Part shown: positions 39,830 through 47,822 of the stretch, piece by piece | How the letters are laid out: each line of letters opens with the position of its first letter | Numbering within the stretch: position 1 is the stretch's first letter | Assembly (NCBI RefSeq): GCF_000377565.1 | Contig: NZ_KB898357.1 | Coordinates: 310,001-374,000, forward strand | DNA from: Rhizobium sp. 2MFCol3.1 | GTDB lineage: Bacteria > Pseudomonadota > Alphaproteobacteria > Rhizobiales > Rhizobiaceae | Direction of reading: 5' to 3' | Length of the DNA: 64,000 nt | Position numbers and translations under genes: made by a program | The notes under the pieces: model-generated | What the model was told of the DNA's origin: nothing | The model's input: the letters and a program-made list of their open reading frames with translations, nothing else | The model's database searches: none

Positions 39830-40450
39830 TTACGCCTTCTCGCGGGCGAGCGCACGCTGCACGGCGGGGCGATCGAGCATGCGGGCGTAGTGGTCGGCCA
39901 CCTTCGGGAAGCGCGCCGGGTCGACATCGTCGCTCGGCAGCCAGCCGGTCATGACGAACAGATAGGGATCGGCGACGGAGTAGCGCTCGCCCATCACCCA
40001 GGGGCCGGCAAACATGCCGTCTTCGATCAGCGCGAAGCTCTCCGCCATCGTCTCCGGCACCTTGGCCTTCATCGCCTCATGGGCGGCGGCATCATCTGCC
40101 CAGCGGCTGGCGCGGCGGCCATGGGCGTGGTTCACATGCACCGTCGAGCAGATGTAGCTGTTGAAGGCCTGCAGGCGGGCGAATTCGAAGGGGTCGTCGA
40201 GCGGCGCGAGGCCGGCGGCCGGCGCGATGGCGGCGATATAGGCAAGGATTGCCGGGGTTTCGGTGAGCACGCCCTTTTCGGTCGCAAGTGCCGGGACGCG
40301 GCCCTTGGGATTGATCTTGCGATAGGCTTCGGAACGCTGTTCGCCATTGGCGGTATCGACCCGCTTCGCTTCGAAGGGAAGGCCCGATTCCTCGAGCGCG
40401 ATGAGGCTGGCGCGGGAACATGCGCCGGGCGCGAAATACAATGTCAGCAT
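39830..40450 (-). CDS. Glutathione S-transferase (beta-class-like)
   Basis: A 206-residue transferase. The ATG at 40450 (AGGAG 5 bases upstream) gives M-L-T-L-Y-F-A-P-G-A-C-S-R-A-S, with the Cys-Ser start of helix 1 seen in bacterial beta-class enzymes. N-P-K-G-R-V-P-A-L and E-T-P-A-I-L-A-Y-I are the glutathione-binding positions, and Y-S-V-A-D-P-Y-L lies in the helical domain. Its stop is 7 bases from that of the YjbR-like gene. Confidence 0.9.
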   Translation of the reverse strand: MLTLYFAPGACSRASLIALEESGLPFEAKRVDTANGEQRSEAYRKINPKGRVPALATEKGVLTETPAILAYIAAIAPAAGLAPLDDPFEFARLQAFNSYICSTVHVNHAHGRRASRWADDAAAHEAMKAKVPETMAESFALIEDGMFAGPWVMGERYSVADPYLFVMTGWLPSDDVDPARFPKVADHYARMLDRPAVQRALAREKA

Positions 40451-40555
40451 GACGACTCCTGTTTTTTTCAGGAGAGCATAGAGCGCGCGCGGGGGATTGC
40501 GAGCGAGAAAGAGAGACCGCATGCGCGGCCTCCCCGATTTGTCTCTGGCGCAGCG

Positions 40556-40921
40556 TCAAGCGGCCTTGGCGCAGCCCGGCACGTCTTCCAGCCGGTACCA
40601 GACGGGAATGCCGCGCTCTCTTGCAATGCGGACATCGTTGTCGGCGCCCTTGGAGTCCCCTTCCAGCCGCAGCACGCCTTCGCACAGTTGCAGCAGGCGG
40701 CCCGCGACCGGGTGGAATATGCGCTCGTAGAGATCATCGCCGACGCTTTTGCCGCCGGCGGCATGCCAGACCGGCAGGGCGACCCATTCGCCGATCATCG
40801 GCACGTGGCCGGCTTCGAACAAAACGTGCGACGGCGCTTCCAGCCGCTGCAGGTTGGCCGCCATCTTCGCCGGATCGTCACCGGTTCCGGAACGATAGGG
40901 GCCCGCAATCAAGATCAACAT
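40556..40921 (-). CDS. DUF4406-like protein (nucleoside 2-deoxyribosyltransferase-like fold)
   Basis: A 121-residue protein from the ATG at 40921 with GAGGAGAAGAG upstream. L-I-L-I-A-G-P-Y-R-S-G near the N-terminus and R-L-E-G-D-S-K-G-A-D-N-D near the C-terminus fit the nucleotide-binding ends of the DUF4406/deoxyribosyltransferase-like fold. No activity is established. It is divergent from a DeoR gene, with dyads between them, so it is the likely target of that regulator. Confidence 0.72.
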   Translation of the reverse strand: MLILIAGPYRSGTGDDPAKMAANLQRLEAPSHVLFEAGHVPMIGEWVALPVWHAAGGKSVGDDLYERIFHPVAGRLLQLCEGVLRLEGDSKGADNDVRIARERGIPVWYRLEDVPGCAKAA

Positions 40922-40977
40922 GTCTCTTCTCCTCAACTCCCGGCTTCATGCACGGGATTGCGTGAAAATGCATGATA

Positions 40978-41016
40978 TTTCTTGATTGTCGAATCATTTC
41001 GTGCAAACTCAAGAAA
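40978..41016. promoter_or_regulatory. Candidate DeoR operator
   Basis: TTTCTTGA (40978-40985) and TCAAGAAA (41009-41016) form an 8-bp inverted repeat 23 bases apart, with a second dyad TGATT-GTCG-AATCA (40983-40996) inside. It lies in the divergent region, 24-62 bases upstream of deoR. Confidence 0.55.
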
Positions 41017-41039
41017 ATTCATTCAACTTCGTGAGCCCT

Positions 41040-41795
41040 ATGCTGACCTCCCAACGCAAGACACTGATCCTCGACCTGCTACGCCGCGACGGCCAGGTGA
41101 TTGCCAAGCGGGTAGCCGAGGACCTCTCCGTGTCTGAAGACACGATCCGTCGCGACCTGCGCGAGATGGCGGCGGAGGGGCTTTTGAAACGCGTGCATGG
41201 CGGCGCGATGCCGCTTTCGCCGGAGCTGCCCGATTTTACGACCCGCAAGGATGTGTCGCGCCACGCCAAGCAGCGGCTTGCGGCAAGAGCGATCGGGCTG
41301 ATCAAGCCGGGACACATGGTCTTTCTCGACGGCGGCACGACGACGGCGGAGATCGCCCGGCAGCTGCCGCGCGGGCTATCGGTCACCATCGTCACCCACA
41401 GCCCGACGATCGCAGCCGAGCTCGAGCATCATCCGAGCGCCGAGGTGATCCTGATCGGCGGGAAGCTCTACAAGCATTCGATGGTTGCTGTCGGCGCCGT
41501 CGCGATGGCCGCGATATCGCAGCTGCGGCCGGACCTGTTTTTTCTGGGCGTGACGGCGGCGCATCCCGTGCATGGGCTGTCGACGGGGGATTTCGAGGAG
41601 GCCGCGATCAAGCGGCATATCGCCGGCTGCGCGATCGAGACCTATGTGCTGCTGACGGCGGACAAGCTCGACCGGGCCTCCGCCTGCCAGGTTCTGCCGG
41701 TCGCTTCCGTCTCGGGGCTGATCGTGCCTGACGATATCGACGAGGCGCAGCTTGCGCCCTATCGCAGCCTCAACGGCGCGATCCTCTCAGCATGA
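41040..41795 (+). CDS. DeoR-family transcriptional regulator
   Basis: A 251-residue regulator. N-terminal helix-turn-helix: Q-R-K-T-L-I-L-D-L-L, V-A-E-D-L-S-V-S-E-D-T-I-R-R-D-L-R-E-M, L-K-R-V-H-G-G-A. The sugar-phosphate-binding domain has D-G-G-T-T-T-A-E-I-A-R, I-V-T-H-S-P and G-V-T-A-A-H-P. A phosphorylated sugar or nucleoside effector is likely from the family. The ATG at 41040 is used because the earlier in-frame TTG adds a poorly conserved stretch. Its last 26 bases overlap the end of a convergent membrane-protein gene. Confidence 0.88.
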   Translation: MLTSQRKTLILDLLRRDGQVIAKRVAEDLSVSEDTIRRDLREMAAEGLLKRVHGGAMPLSPELPDFTTRKDVSRHAKQRLAARAIGLIKPGHMVFLDGGTTTAEIARQLPRGLSVTIVTHSPTIAAELEHHPSAEVILIGGKLYKHSMVAVGAVAMAAISQLRPDLFFLGVTAAHPVHGLSTGDFEEAAIKRHIAGCAIETYVLLTADKLDRASACQVLPVASVSGLIVPDDIDEAQLAPYRSLNGAILSA

Positions 41796-42519
41796 AGGGT
41801 GTCATGAGGCGGGCACCGAGGGTCTCGATGCGGGGGCCAAACAGGCTTGTCGCGAGTGCTGCAGAGAAGACGGCAAGGGCCAGATAGGCCAGCCGATCAT
41901 CCAATGCGCCCAGCGTGAGTGCCGCCTCCAGCTTCGGCTGCCAGGTGGCCAGCAGGACCGAGAGCGCGGGCATGTCGAGCAGCCGGCCGGGCATCCAGGC
42001 AAACGTCGGTGTCTGCGCGAGCGCTATCATGGCGCCATACAGGGCCGAGAGCCGGATCGCTACGCGCAGCCAGCGCCAGGGGCCGAGCGGCCTGCCCCCT
42101 CCATCCTCGAACGACCAGCCGATATAGGTGCAGAACACCACCAGGAAGGGGAAGGCCACCGGCAGGTTCTCCATCACCATTTCCGCGTTCATCTGGCCGG
42201 TCCAGACATTGGCGAGCAGGAGCGGAAACGGCGCCGAGGCGCCGAAGAGGACGAGCACGAAGAGGCACCAGAGCCAGCTCATGCCGACGTGATGGATGCG
42301 GGCGCAGGTGATGACGAGGATGATGCCGCTGGCGATGTAATAGCCGATGGGCTTGATCGTGCCGGTCATCAGCAGGATCAGCGGCCCGCAGGAGCCGGCC
42401 ACCCGCGCGCAGCTCGATGTCGCGACCGTTGCCCAGGTGACGTAATCGAAGCTCATGGCAAAGAACAGGAAGACCGCCAGAGCGATCAGCATCCACCAGA
42501 GATAGCGGCCTGCAAACAT
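41770..42519 (-). CDS. Polytopic inner-membrane protein of unknown function
   Basis: A 249-residue protein with six or seven hydrophobic segments (first about 6-25, then about 45-75, 80-105, 120-140, 155-175 and 210-230) and an R-G-S-R-R end. No transporter or enzyme motif was recognised. Codon use resembles neighbouring genes and no better frame exists in the interval, so it is likely real. It overlaps the 3' end of deoR by 26 bases tail to tail. Confidence 0.6.
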   Translation of the reverse strand: MFAGRYLWWMLIALAVFLFFAMSFDYVTWATVATSSCARVAGSCGPLILLMTGTIKPIGYYIASGIILVITCARIHHVGMSWLWCLFVLVLFGASAPFPLLLANVWTGQMNAEMVMENLPVAFPFLVVFCTYIGWSFEDGGGRPLGPWRWLRVAIRLSALYGAMIALAQTPTFAWMPGRLLDMPALSVLLATWQPKLEAALTLGALDDRLAYLALAVFSAALATSLFGPRIETLGARLMTPFMLRGSRR

Positions 42520-42563
42520 ATCCTGCCCTCATGGCAATCGATGTACTGCGCCAAGAGTAGCTT

Positions 42564-42597
42564 AACCGGATGAAAGCGCACGCGCCGTCATCCGGTT
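42564..42597 (-). terminator. Stem-loop downstream of the asparaginase gene
   Basis: A perfect 10-bp stem AACCGGATGA (42564-42573) and TCATCCGGTT (42588-42597) with a GC-rich 14-base loop. There is no strong T run on the minus strand, so it may be a terminator or an RNA-stability element. Confidence 0.5.
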
Positions 42598-42659
42598 CAG
42601 TTTCGCATGTATTAGAATCGACTATCTTTGATGCTTGGAATGTACCGTTCCGGCACGCT

Positions 42660-43667
42660 TTAATCGGAGAGTACCGCCGCCGCGCGAATGTCGCCGACGT
42701 GAATACCATTCCAGTTGTGCATGCTTGAAGTCGCCAGCTCTGCCAGACCGACGCCGATGGCGCTGTCCTTGTCGAAGAAGCGGGCAAGGGCTGCGGCAAC
42801 CATGCTTTCGGCGGCGCGCGCATGGCCGTCGTCGCATTTGACGGCGATCGAGATGCCCTGATCGGGAATGGCGGCGCAGAAGACGCCCTCGGCACCGGTC
42901 TTGGCGAAGATGCGGCCGGGCGCCAGCTGCATCAGCTTCGTGCAGAAACGGCCGGTGCCGGCGACATAGAAGGGCTCAGCCATGCAGGCGTCATACAGCC
43001 GGCGCGAGGCTTTGGCGCGCAATGGTTCGAGGCCGTTGCCGGTCGCCATCCTGGCGAAGCCATGCGCCAGCCTCTTCAGCGGCACGGCGTAAGTCGGGAT
43101 CGAGCAGCCGTCGGTGCCGCAATTGTCATGGCCGAGCACGGCGCCGGTCAGGCTTTCCATGGTGGCGCGGATCTCGCGCTGAAGGGGATGATCGTAACCG
43201 ACATAGCCCTTGGGATCGACGCCCTGGTGGACGCAGGTGCAGACGAAGCCGGAATGCTTGCCGGAGCAATTGTTATGGAGCGCCGTCGGCTTTTCCATCG
43301 TGCGGGCCTGGTGGATCAGCACCTTCTGGCTCGACGACCAGTGGCCGCCGCATTCGAGCGTTTCGACATCGCGGCCGGCACGCGCCAGCATAGAGGCTGC
43401 CACCGCAACATGCTCGTCCTCGCCATTATGCGAGGAACAGGCGAGCGCCAGCTCCTTGTCGCCGAAACCGTAGGCATCGGCAGCGCCGCTTTCGACCAGC
43501 GGCAGCGCCTGCATGGCCTTGCAGGCCGAACGCGGAAAGGTGGGCGCCTCGACATCGCCAAGCGAGAAGACGACCTTGCCATCGCCATCGACCGCGATGA
43601 CGGCGCCGCGATGCCGGCTTTCGACGCGCGCGCCGCGGGTGACTTCAACGGTGACGGGATTGGTCAT
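42660..43667 (-). CDS. L-asparaginase, Rhizobium etli type II
   Basis: A 335-residue amidohydrolase that should convert asparagine to aspartate and ammonia. The ATG at 43667 follows AGGATGAG. Key residues of the R. etli class are all readable: S47-A-C-K50 (first Ser-Lys pair), S79 in C-S-S-H-N-G-E, and C134/K137 in N-N-C-S-G-K-H-S-G with C188 in D-G-C-S, the zinc site. A-K-T-G-A-E-G-V carries a further conserved Lys. This class is unrelated to the E. coli type enzyme. It is a single gene here; ansP/ansB partners are not adjacent. Confidence 0.93.
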   Translation of the reverse strand: MTNPVTVEVTRGARVESRHRGAVIAVDGDGKVVFSLGDVEAPTFPRSACKAMQALPLVESGAADAYGFGDKELALACSSHNGEDEHVAVAASMLARAGRDVETLECGGHWSSSQKVLIHQARTMEKPTALHNNCSGKHSGFVCTCVHQGVDPKGYVGYDHPLQREIRATMESLTGAVLGHDNCGTDGCSIPTYAVPLKRLAHGFARMATGNGLEPLRAKASRRLYDACMAEPFYVAGTGRFCTKLMQLAPGRIFAKTGAEGVFCAAIPDQGISIAVKCDDGHARAAESMVAAALARFFDKDSAIGVGLAELATSSMHNWNGIHVGDIRAAAVLSD

Positions 43668-43822
43668 GAGCTCATCCTGATATTCTGAACAGGCTGTCAC
43701 GCATAAATGATGGGCGCGATAAAGCAATCGGGTTCATGTTGAAAAAGAGCGGCGCAATTGCGCCATCTTGCTCGTCACATCCTTGACCGCAACCGCACGT
43801 CAGCAAAGGTCCCCGGCGTTTC

Positions 43823-44560
43823 ATGCGTCATCTCAAACGGCTCCTTCTTCTCATCCTCGTCGTCTATCTGCTGCCGGCCCTGGCGTCGGCCGGGTGGTGG
43901 TCGCTGCAGAACCATCCCAGCTCATGGCGGGAGGCTGAATGGGGCACGTCGGGCGTGCTGCCGAAGGCCGATGCCAAGGGCGACGCCAAGATCTATATCA
44001 TGTCGGCCAGCACCGGCGGGCTGAAGGGCGCGGTCGCCAGCCACTCGTGGATCGTCACCAAGGCCAAGGGCGACGCGACCTACAATCGCTACGACAAGGT
44101 CGGCTGGGGCTCGCCGATCCGCCGCAACAATTACGTCGCGGACGCCTACTGGTATTCCAACACACCTCATATCGTGAAGGAAATCTCCGGCGACGAGGCC
44201 CAGAGGCTCATCCCCGCCGTCGAGGCGGCGATCCAGTCCTACCCCTATGCCGGCGTCGGCGACTACCGGATTTATCCGGGACCGAATTCCAACAGCTTCG
44301 TCGCGCATGTGCTGCGCGCGGTGCCCGATCTCGACACGGTGCTGCCACCCGATGCGGTCGGGCGCGACTACCTCAGCGACGGGCGGATGTTTGCGATCGA
44401 TGCCGACGGGCGCGACATGCATGCGACCCTCTACGGCCTGATCGGCATCGCCGCCGGCCAGCGCAGCGGCTTCGAAGTGCACTTCATGGGCCTGGTCGCC
44501 GGCATAGACGTCGCCAACCCCGGCGTGAAGATCCCGGCGATCGGGCGGATCGGGCTTTAG
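43823..44560 (+). CDS. DUF3750 exported protein
   Basis: A 245-residue protein with an N-terminal hydrophobic signal or anchor (about 5-24, L-L-L-L-I-L-V-V-Y-L-L-P-A-L-A). The body contains A-S-H-S-W-I-V-T-K, R-Y-D-K-V-G-W-G and Y-R-I-Y-P-G-P-N-S-N-S-F-V-A-H-V, the core of DUF3750 proteins. A conserved His, Asn and Ser suggest a catalytic site, but no reaction is known. It lies in the periplasm or on the membrane. It ends in a 4-base overlap with the convergent SufR-like gene. Confidence 0.82.
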   Translation: MRHLKRLLLLILVVYLLPALASAGWWSLQNHPSSWREAEWGTSGVLPKADAKGDAKIYIMSASTGGLKGAVASHSWIVTKAKGDATYNRYDKVGWGSPIRRNNYVADAYWYSNTPHIVKEISGDEAQRLIPAVEAAIQSYPYAGVGDYRIYPGPNSNSFVAHVLRAVPDLDTVLPPDAVGRDYLSDGRMFAIDADGRDMHATLYGLIGIAAGQRSGFEVHFMGLVAGIDVANPGVKIPAIGRIGL

Positions 44561-45183
44561 CGGGCGGTCCCGCTAATCCGATACGCACAACGCCGCGCGC
44601 CGTGGAGGATGTGTTCCTCGCGCTCGACGTCGGCGCCGAGGATGCTGCGGAAGGTTTCGAGTTCGGAGCGGCAGAAGCCGGCACAGGCGGTGGCGGCGGC
44701 GCAGATGGGGCAGTGGTTTTCGATCAGGAGCAGCGAGCCGTCCTCTTCCTGCCAGCTATCGGCCATGTAGCCTTCGTCGGTGCGGATACCGGCCAGCTGG
44801 CGGACGCGGGTGGGGAGATCTTCTGCCGTGATCTCGCTGCGGTAGCGCGCCAGCGTCTCAGTCTCGCGGGCGGCGATGACGGTGTCGAGCGCCTGGGGGC
44901 CGAGGCTCTGGACCATGGTTGCGAGAAGCGTCGCGGTCAGTTCGGCGTGGCGGTCGGGGAAGCGGGCGTTGCCTGATGGTGTCAGGTGCCAGAGCTGGCG
45001 GGGGCGGCCCCTGCCCGGCGCGGGCGCGGAGACGGGCTCGACCAACCCCTCGTCGGCCATCTTCGCCAGTTGCTGGCGCGCGGCCTCGCCGGAGATGGAC
45101 AGCGCGTCGCCTATGGCCGATAGGAGTTGTGGCCCTTCGGTCTTGAGCAGCATCAGAATTCGGTTGGCCGGTGATTGTCGCAT
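44557..45183 (-). CDS. SufR-like winged-helix regulator with a Cys cluster
   Basis: A 208-residue regulator from the ATG at 45183. The N-terminal winged helix (I-L-M-L-L-K-T-E-G-P-Q, G-E-A-A-R-Q-Q-L-A-K-M, G-R-P-R-Q-L-W-H-L-T) is of the COG2345/SufR kind. The C-terminal part has E-N-H-C-P-I-C, C-A-G-F-C and R-R-C-A-Y-R-I: five or six cysteines positioned as in iron-sulfur-binding SufR proteins. It is divergent from an MFS efflux gene, with two CAAG-N6-CTTG sites between them. An iron-sulfur sensing role is inferred. Confidence 0.8.
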   Translation of the reverse strand: MRQSPANRILMLLKTEGPQLLSAIGDALSISGEAARQQLAKMADEGLVEPVSAPAPGRGRPRQLWHLTPSGNARFPDRHAELTATLLATMVQSLGPQALDTVIAARETETLARYRSEITAEDLPTRVRQLAGIRTDEGYMADSWQEEDGSLLLIENHCPICAAATACAGFCRSELETFRSILGADVEREEHILHGARRCAYRISGTAR

Positions 45184-45192
45184 AGGCTGATA

Positions 45193-45255
45193 TTTTTCCA
45201 AGCTTGTTCTTGCTTTAATAACGCAGCCGTGTATTTTTTCCAAGCTATAACTTGC
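45193..45255. promoter_or_regulatory. Twin CAAG-N6-CTTG operator between the SufR-like and MFS genes
   Basis: TTTTTCCAAGCT-N4-CTTGC occurs twice in direct orientation at 45193-45213 and 45235-45255, exactly 42 bases apart. The inner parts CAAG-N6-CTTG (45199-45212 and 45241-45254) are inverted repeats with the same geometry as the published SufR site CAAC-N6-GTTG of cyanobacteria. Confidence 0.75.
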
Positions 45256-45302
45256 AAAAAACTTTCCCAAAAGCGTTCCAGGAAACATTCAAGGCATTCC
45301 GC

Positions 45303-46748
45303 ATGAGCAGCATCGACGACGTCGCGACGGAGCGCTCCTCCGTCTTCCATCTCTTTTCCAGGCCGGTCCTAGCCGCCACGCTGATGCTCGGCGGCGGCGT
45401 GACGCTCTATGCGGTCGAGGCCTATATCATGGCGACCATCGCGCCATCGATCGTGCGCGATATCGGCGGGCTGGAACTGCTCTCGTGGGTCACCACGCTG
45501 TTCGTCGCGGCGGCCGTGCTCGGATCCATCTTCGTCGCGATGCGGCCGCGCGGCATCGGCCTGCGCACGGTTTACGTGGCCGGCGCGCTGATGTTTGCGG
45601 CCGGTAGCCTGATCTGCGCGCTGGCGCCCTCGATGCAGGTGATCCTGGCCGGACGCGCGGTGCAGGGGTTTGGAGCCGGCGCGCTGGGCGGGCTTGCCTA
45701 TGCATTCATCCGCTTTGCCTATCCCGAGCACTTGTGGCGCAAGGCCTCGACGCTCTACGCGGCGATCTGGGGTGTGGCGACGTTGCTCGGCCCAAGCCTC
45801 GGCGGCCTGTTCTCCGATGGCAGCACGTGGCGCCACGCCTTCATGCTGCTTGTCCCCGTGAGCGTGCTCATGGCTATCCTTGCGCCCGTGCTGTTGCCGT
45901 CGGCGCATGACGACCGGGCTCCCGGGCGCACGCCGATCACCCAGATCGCGCTGCTCCTAGTGGCCGTGCTTCTGGTCAGCATCGCCGGCACGATCGAGGC
46001 GACGCAATCGAAGGCGCTGCTGGTTGCGGCATCGCTCATCGCCGTGGTCGCCATGCTCGGCATTGAGCGGCGTAGCGAGAACCGCCTGCTGCCGACAGGC
46101 GCCGTGGCCCTCAGCATGCCGATTTCCCGCGTCTACCTGATGATGTTCCTGCTGATCCTGGTGCTGACCAGCGACATCTACATCCCCTACTTCCTGCAAT
46201 CCCTGCACAATGTCAGCCCGCTGGAATCGGGATACCTCACGGCGCTCGTCGCGCTCGGCTGGACGGTGGCAGCGTTTCTCAGCGCCTCGTTCTCCGGTCG
46301 CCGCGCCGGGCGCGCGATCGTTATCGGCTGCGTGATCGAGACGGTTGCGGTCGCGGCGCTGGCGATATTCCTGGCACGCGACAATCAGGCAGGCAGCATC
46401 GCGCTGCTCGCGCCGGCCGTCGTCTTCATGTTCCTCATGGGGTTTGGGGTCGGGCTCGGCTGGGCACATCTGGTGACCAAGGTGCTGCGTCTCGTCGCGA
46501 CCTCGGAGCAGGACAAGGCCTCGGCGGCGATCACCACCGTGCAATCGCTCGGAAGCGCATTCGGCGCAGCCTTTGCGGGCGTCATCGTCAACAGCACCGG
46601 CCTGCTTGCGCCAGGCGGCGTTGCCGGCGGCATATCCGCCGCGCATTGGCTGTTCGTGCTGATGGCGCTGCCGGGGATCGTGACGATCGTGATCTCGCTG
46701 TCGATCCAGAAGTCCGGCAACGAGACGCAAGCGACGGCAGCGGCGTGA
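45303..46748 (+). CDS. MFS drug-efflux-type transporter, 14 helices
   Basis: A 481-residue major facilitator of the EmrB/QacA (DHA2) branch: W-V-T-T-L-F-V-A-A-A-V-L-G-S in helices 1-2, G-R-A-V-Q-G-F-G-A-G-A-L-G-G-L in motif C position, and about 14 hydrophobic spans. The ATG at 45303 is preferred over an upstream open stretch. The substrate is unknown. The twin sites shared with the divergent SufR-like gene suggest it is derepressed when the regulator loses its ligand. It is convergent with the quinone oxidoreductase gene. Confidence 0.87.
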   Translation: MSSIDDVATERSSVFHLFSRPVLAATLMLGGGVTLYAVEAYIMATIAPSIVRDIGGLELLSWVTTLFVAAAVLGSIFVAMRPRGIGLRTVYVAGALMFAAGSLICALAPSMQVILAGRAVQGFGAGALGGLAYAFIRFAYPEHLWRKASTLYAAIWGVATLLGPSLGGLFSDGSTWRHAFMLLVPVSVLMAILAPVLLPSAHDDRAPGRTPITQIALLLVAVLLVSIAGTIEATQSKALLVAASLIAVVAMLGIERRSENRLLPTGAVALSMPISRVYLMMFLLILVLTSDIYIPYFLQSLHNVSPLESGYLTALVALGWTVAAFLSASFSGRRAGRAIVIGCVIETVAVAALAIFLARDNQAGSIALLAPAVVFMFLMGFGVGLGWAHLVTKVLRLVATSEQDKASAAITTVQSLGSAFGAAFAGVIVNSTGLLAPGGVAGGISAAHWLFVLMALPGIVTIVISLSIQKSGNETQATAAA

Positions 46749-46751
46749 TCG

Positions 46752-47747
46752 TCAAACGCGCAGCATGATCTTGCCGATATGGCTGCTCGATTCCATCAAC
46801 TTGTGGGCTTCGACGACATCCTCGAAGGCGAAGGTCTTGTGGATCACGGGGGCAAGCTTGCCCTCGTCGAGCAGCGGCCAGACCTGCGACAGGAGATCGT
46901 CGCGGATGGCGCGTTTTTCTTCCGGCGTGCGCGGGCGCAGCGTGGAGCCTGTCACCGTCAGCCGCTTGACCATGATCGGCGCGAGGTTGGCCGTTTCGGC
47001 AACCGCGCCGCCGAGGAAGGCGATGATCGAGAGGCAGCCGTCCTTCGCCAGCGAGGCGAGGTTCTTCTCGAAATAGGCGGCACCGATCATATCGAGGATC
47101 ATGTCGACGCCCTGGCCGGTCTCGGCCTTGATCACCTCGGCGAAATCCTCGGCCTTGTAGTTGATGGCGCGCTTCGCGCCGAGCTTGACGCAGGCGTCGC
47201 ATTTTTCCTGAGAGCCTGCGGTCGCGTAGACCTCGGCGCCGAAGGCGCGGGCAAGCTGGATCGCGGTTGTGCCGATGCCGCTTGTGCCGCCGTGGATGAG
47301 CACCTTCTCACCTTCGGTCAGCCCCGCGATCTGGAACATGTTGGCCCAGACCGTGAAGTAGTTTTCAGGAAGTGCTGCCGCCTTGACGGCGTCATAGCCT
47401 TTGGGGAAGCGCAGTGCCTGGCCTGAGGGAACGAGGCAATATTCGGCATAAGCGCCGCCATTGGTGAGGCCGCAGACCTTGTCGCCGACCGTATAGCCGC
47501 TGACGCCGGGGCCGATCGCGACCACTTCACCAGCGATTTCGAGGCCGAGGATCGGGCTTGCGTCCTTCGGTGGCGGATAGGTGCCCTGGCGCTGCGCGAC
47601 ATCGGGACGGTTCACACCGATCGCCTGGGTGCGCACGAGGATCTGCCCCTCGCCCGCCACGGGCAGCGGCCCGCTCGAAATGGTCATCACGTCAGGGGCG
47701 CCGAAGCGGGGCAAATCGACAAAACGCATAAGCGCAGGCAAAGACAT
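46752..47747 (-). CDS. NAD(P)H:quinone oxidoreductase (zeta-crystallin/PIG3 type)
   Basis: A 331-residue medium-chain reductase without structural zinc. The nucleotide-binding loop [16 protein letters not shown] is in the centre, with G-L-E-I-A-G-E-V near the N-terminus and [10 protein letters not shown] as the PIG3-type signature. It reduces quinones or related electrophiles with NADPH by family. The ATG at 47747 follows GAGGAGACC. Confidence 0.9.
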   Translation of the reverse strand: MSLPALMRFVDLPRFGAPDVMTISSGPLPVAGEGQILVRTQAIGVNRPDVAQRQGTYPPPKDASPILGLEIAGEVVAIGPGVSGYTVGDKVCGLTNGGAYAEYCLVPSGQALRFPKGYDAVKAAALPENYFTVWANMFQIAGLTEGEKVLIHGGTSGIGTTAIQLARAFGAEVYATAGSQEKCDACVKLGAKRAINYKAEDFAEVIKAETGQGVDMILDMIGAAYFEKNLASLAKDGCLSIIAFLGGAVAETANLAPIMVKRLTVTGSTLRPRTPEEKRAIRDDLLSQVWPLLDEGKLAPVIHKTFAFEDVVEAHKLMESSSHIGKIMLRV

Positions 47748-47822
47748 CACCGGTCTCCTCATTCGGATAGCAGTGAGATAGTTCAGCCCCGCCGCGTTGA
47801 GAAGGGCGGAAACGCCGTAGCG

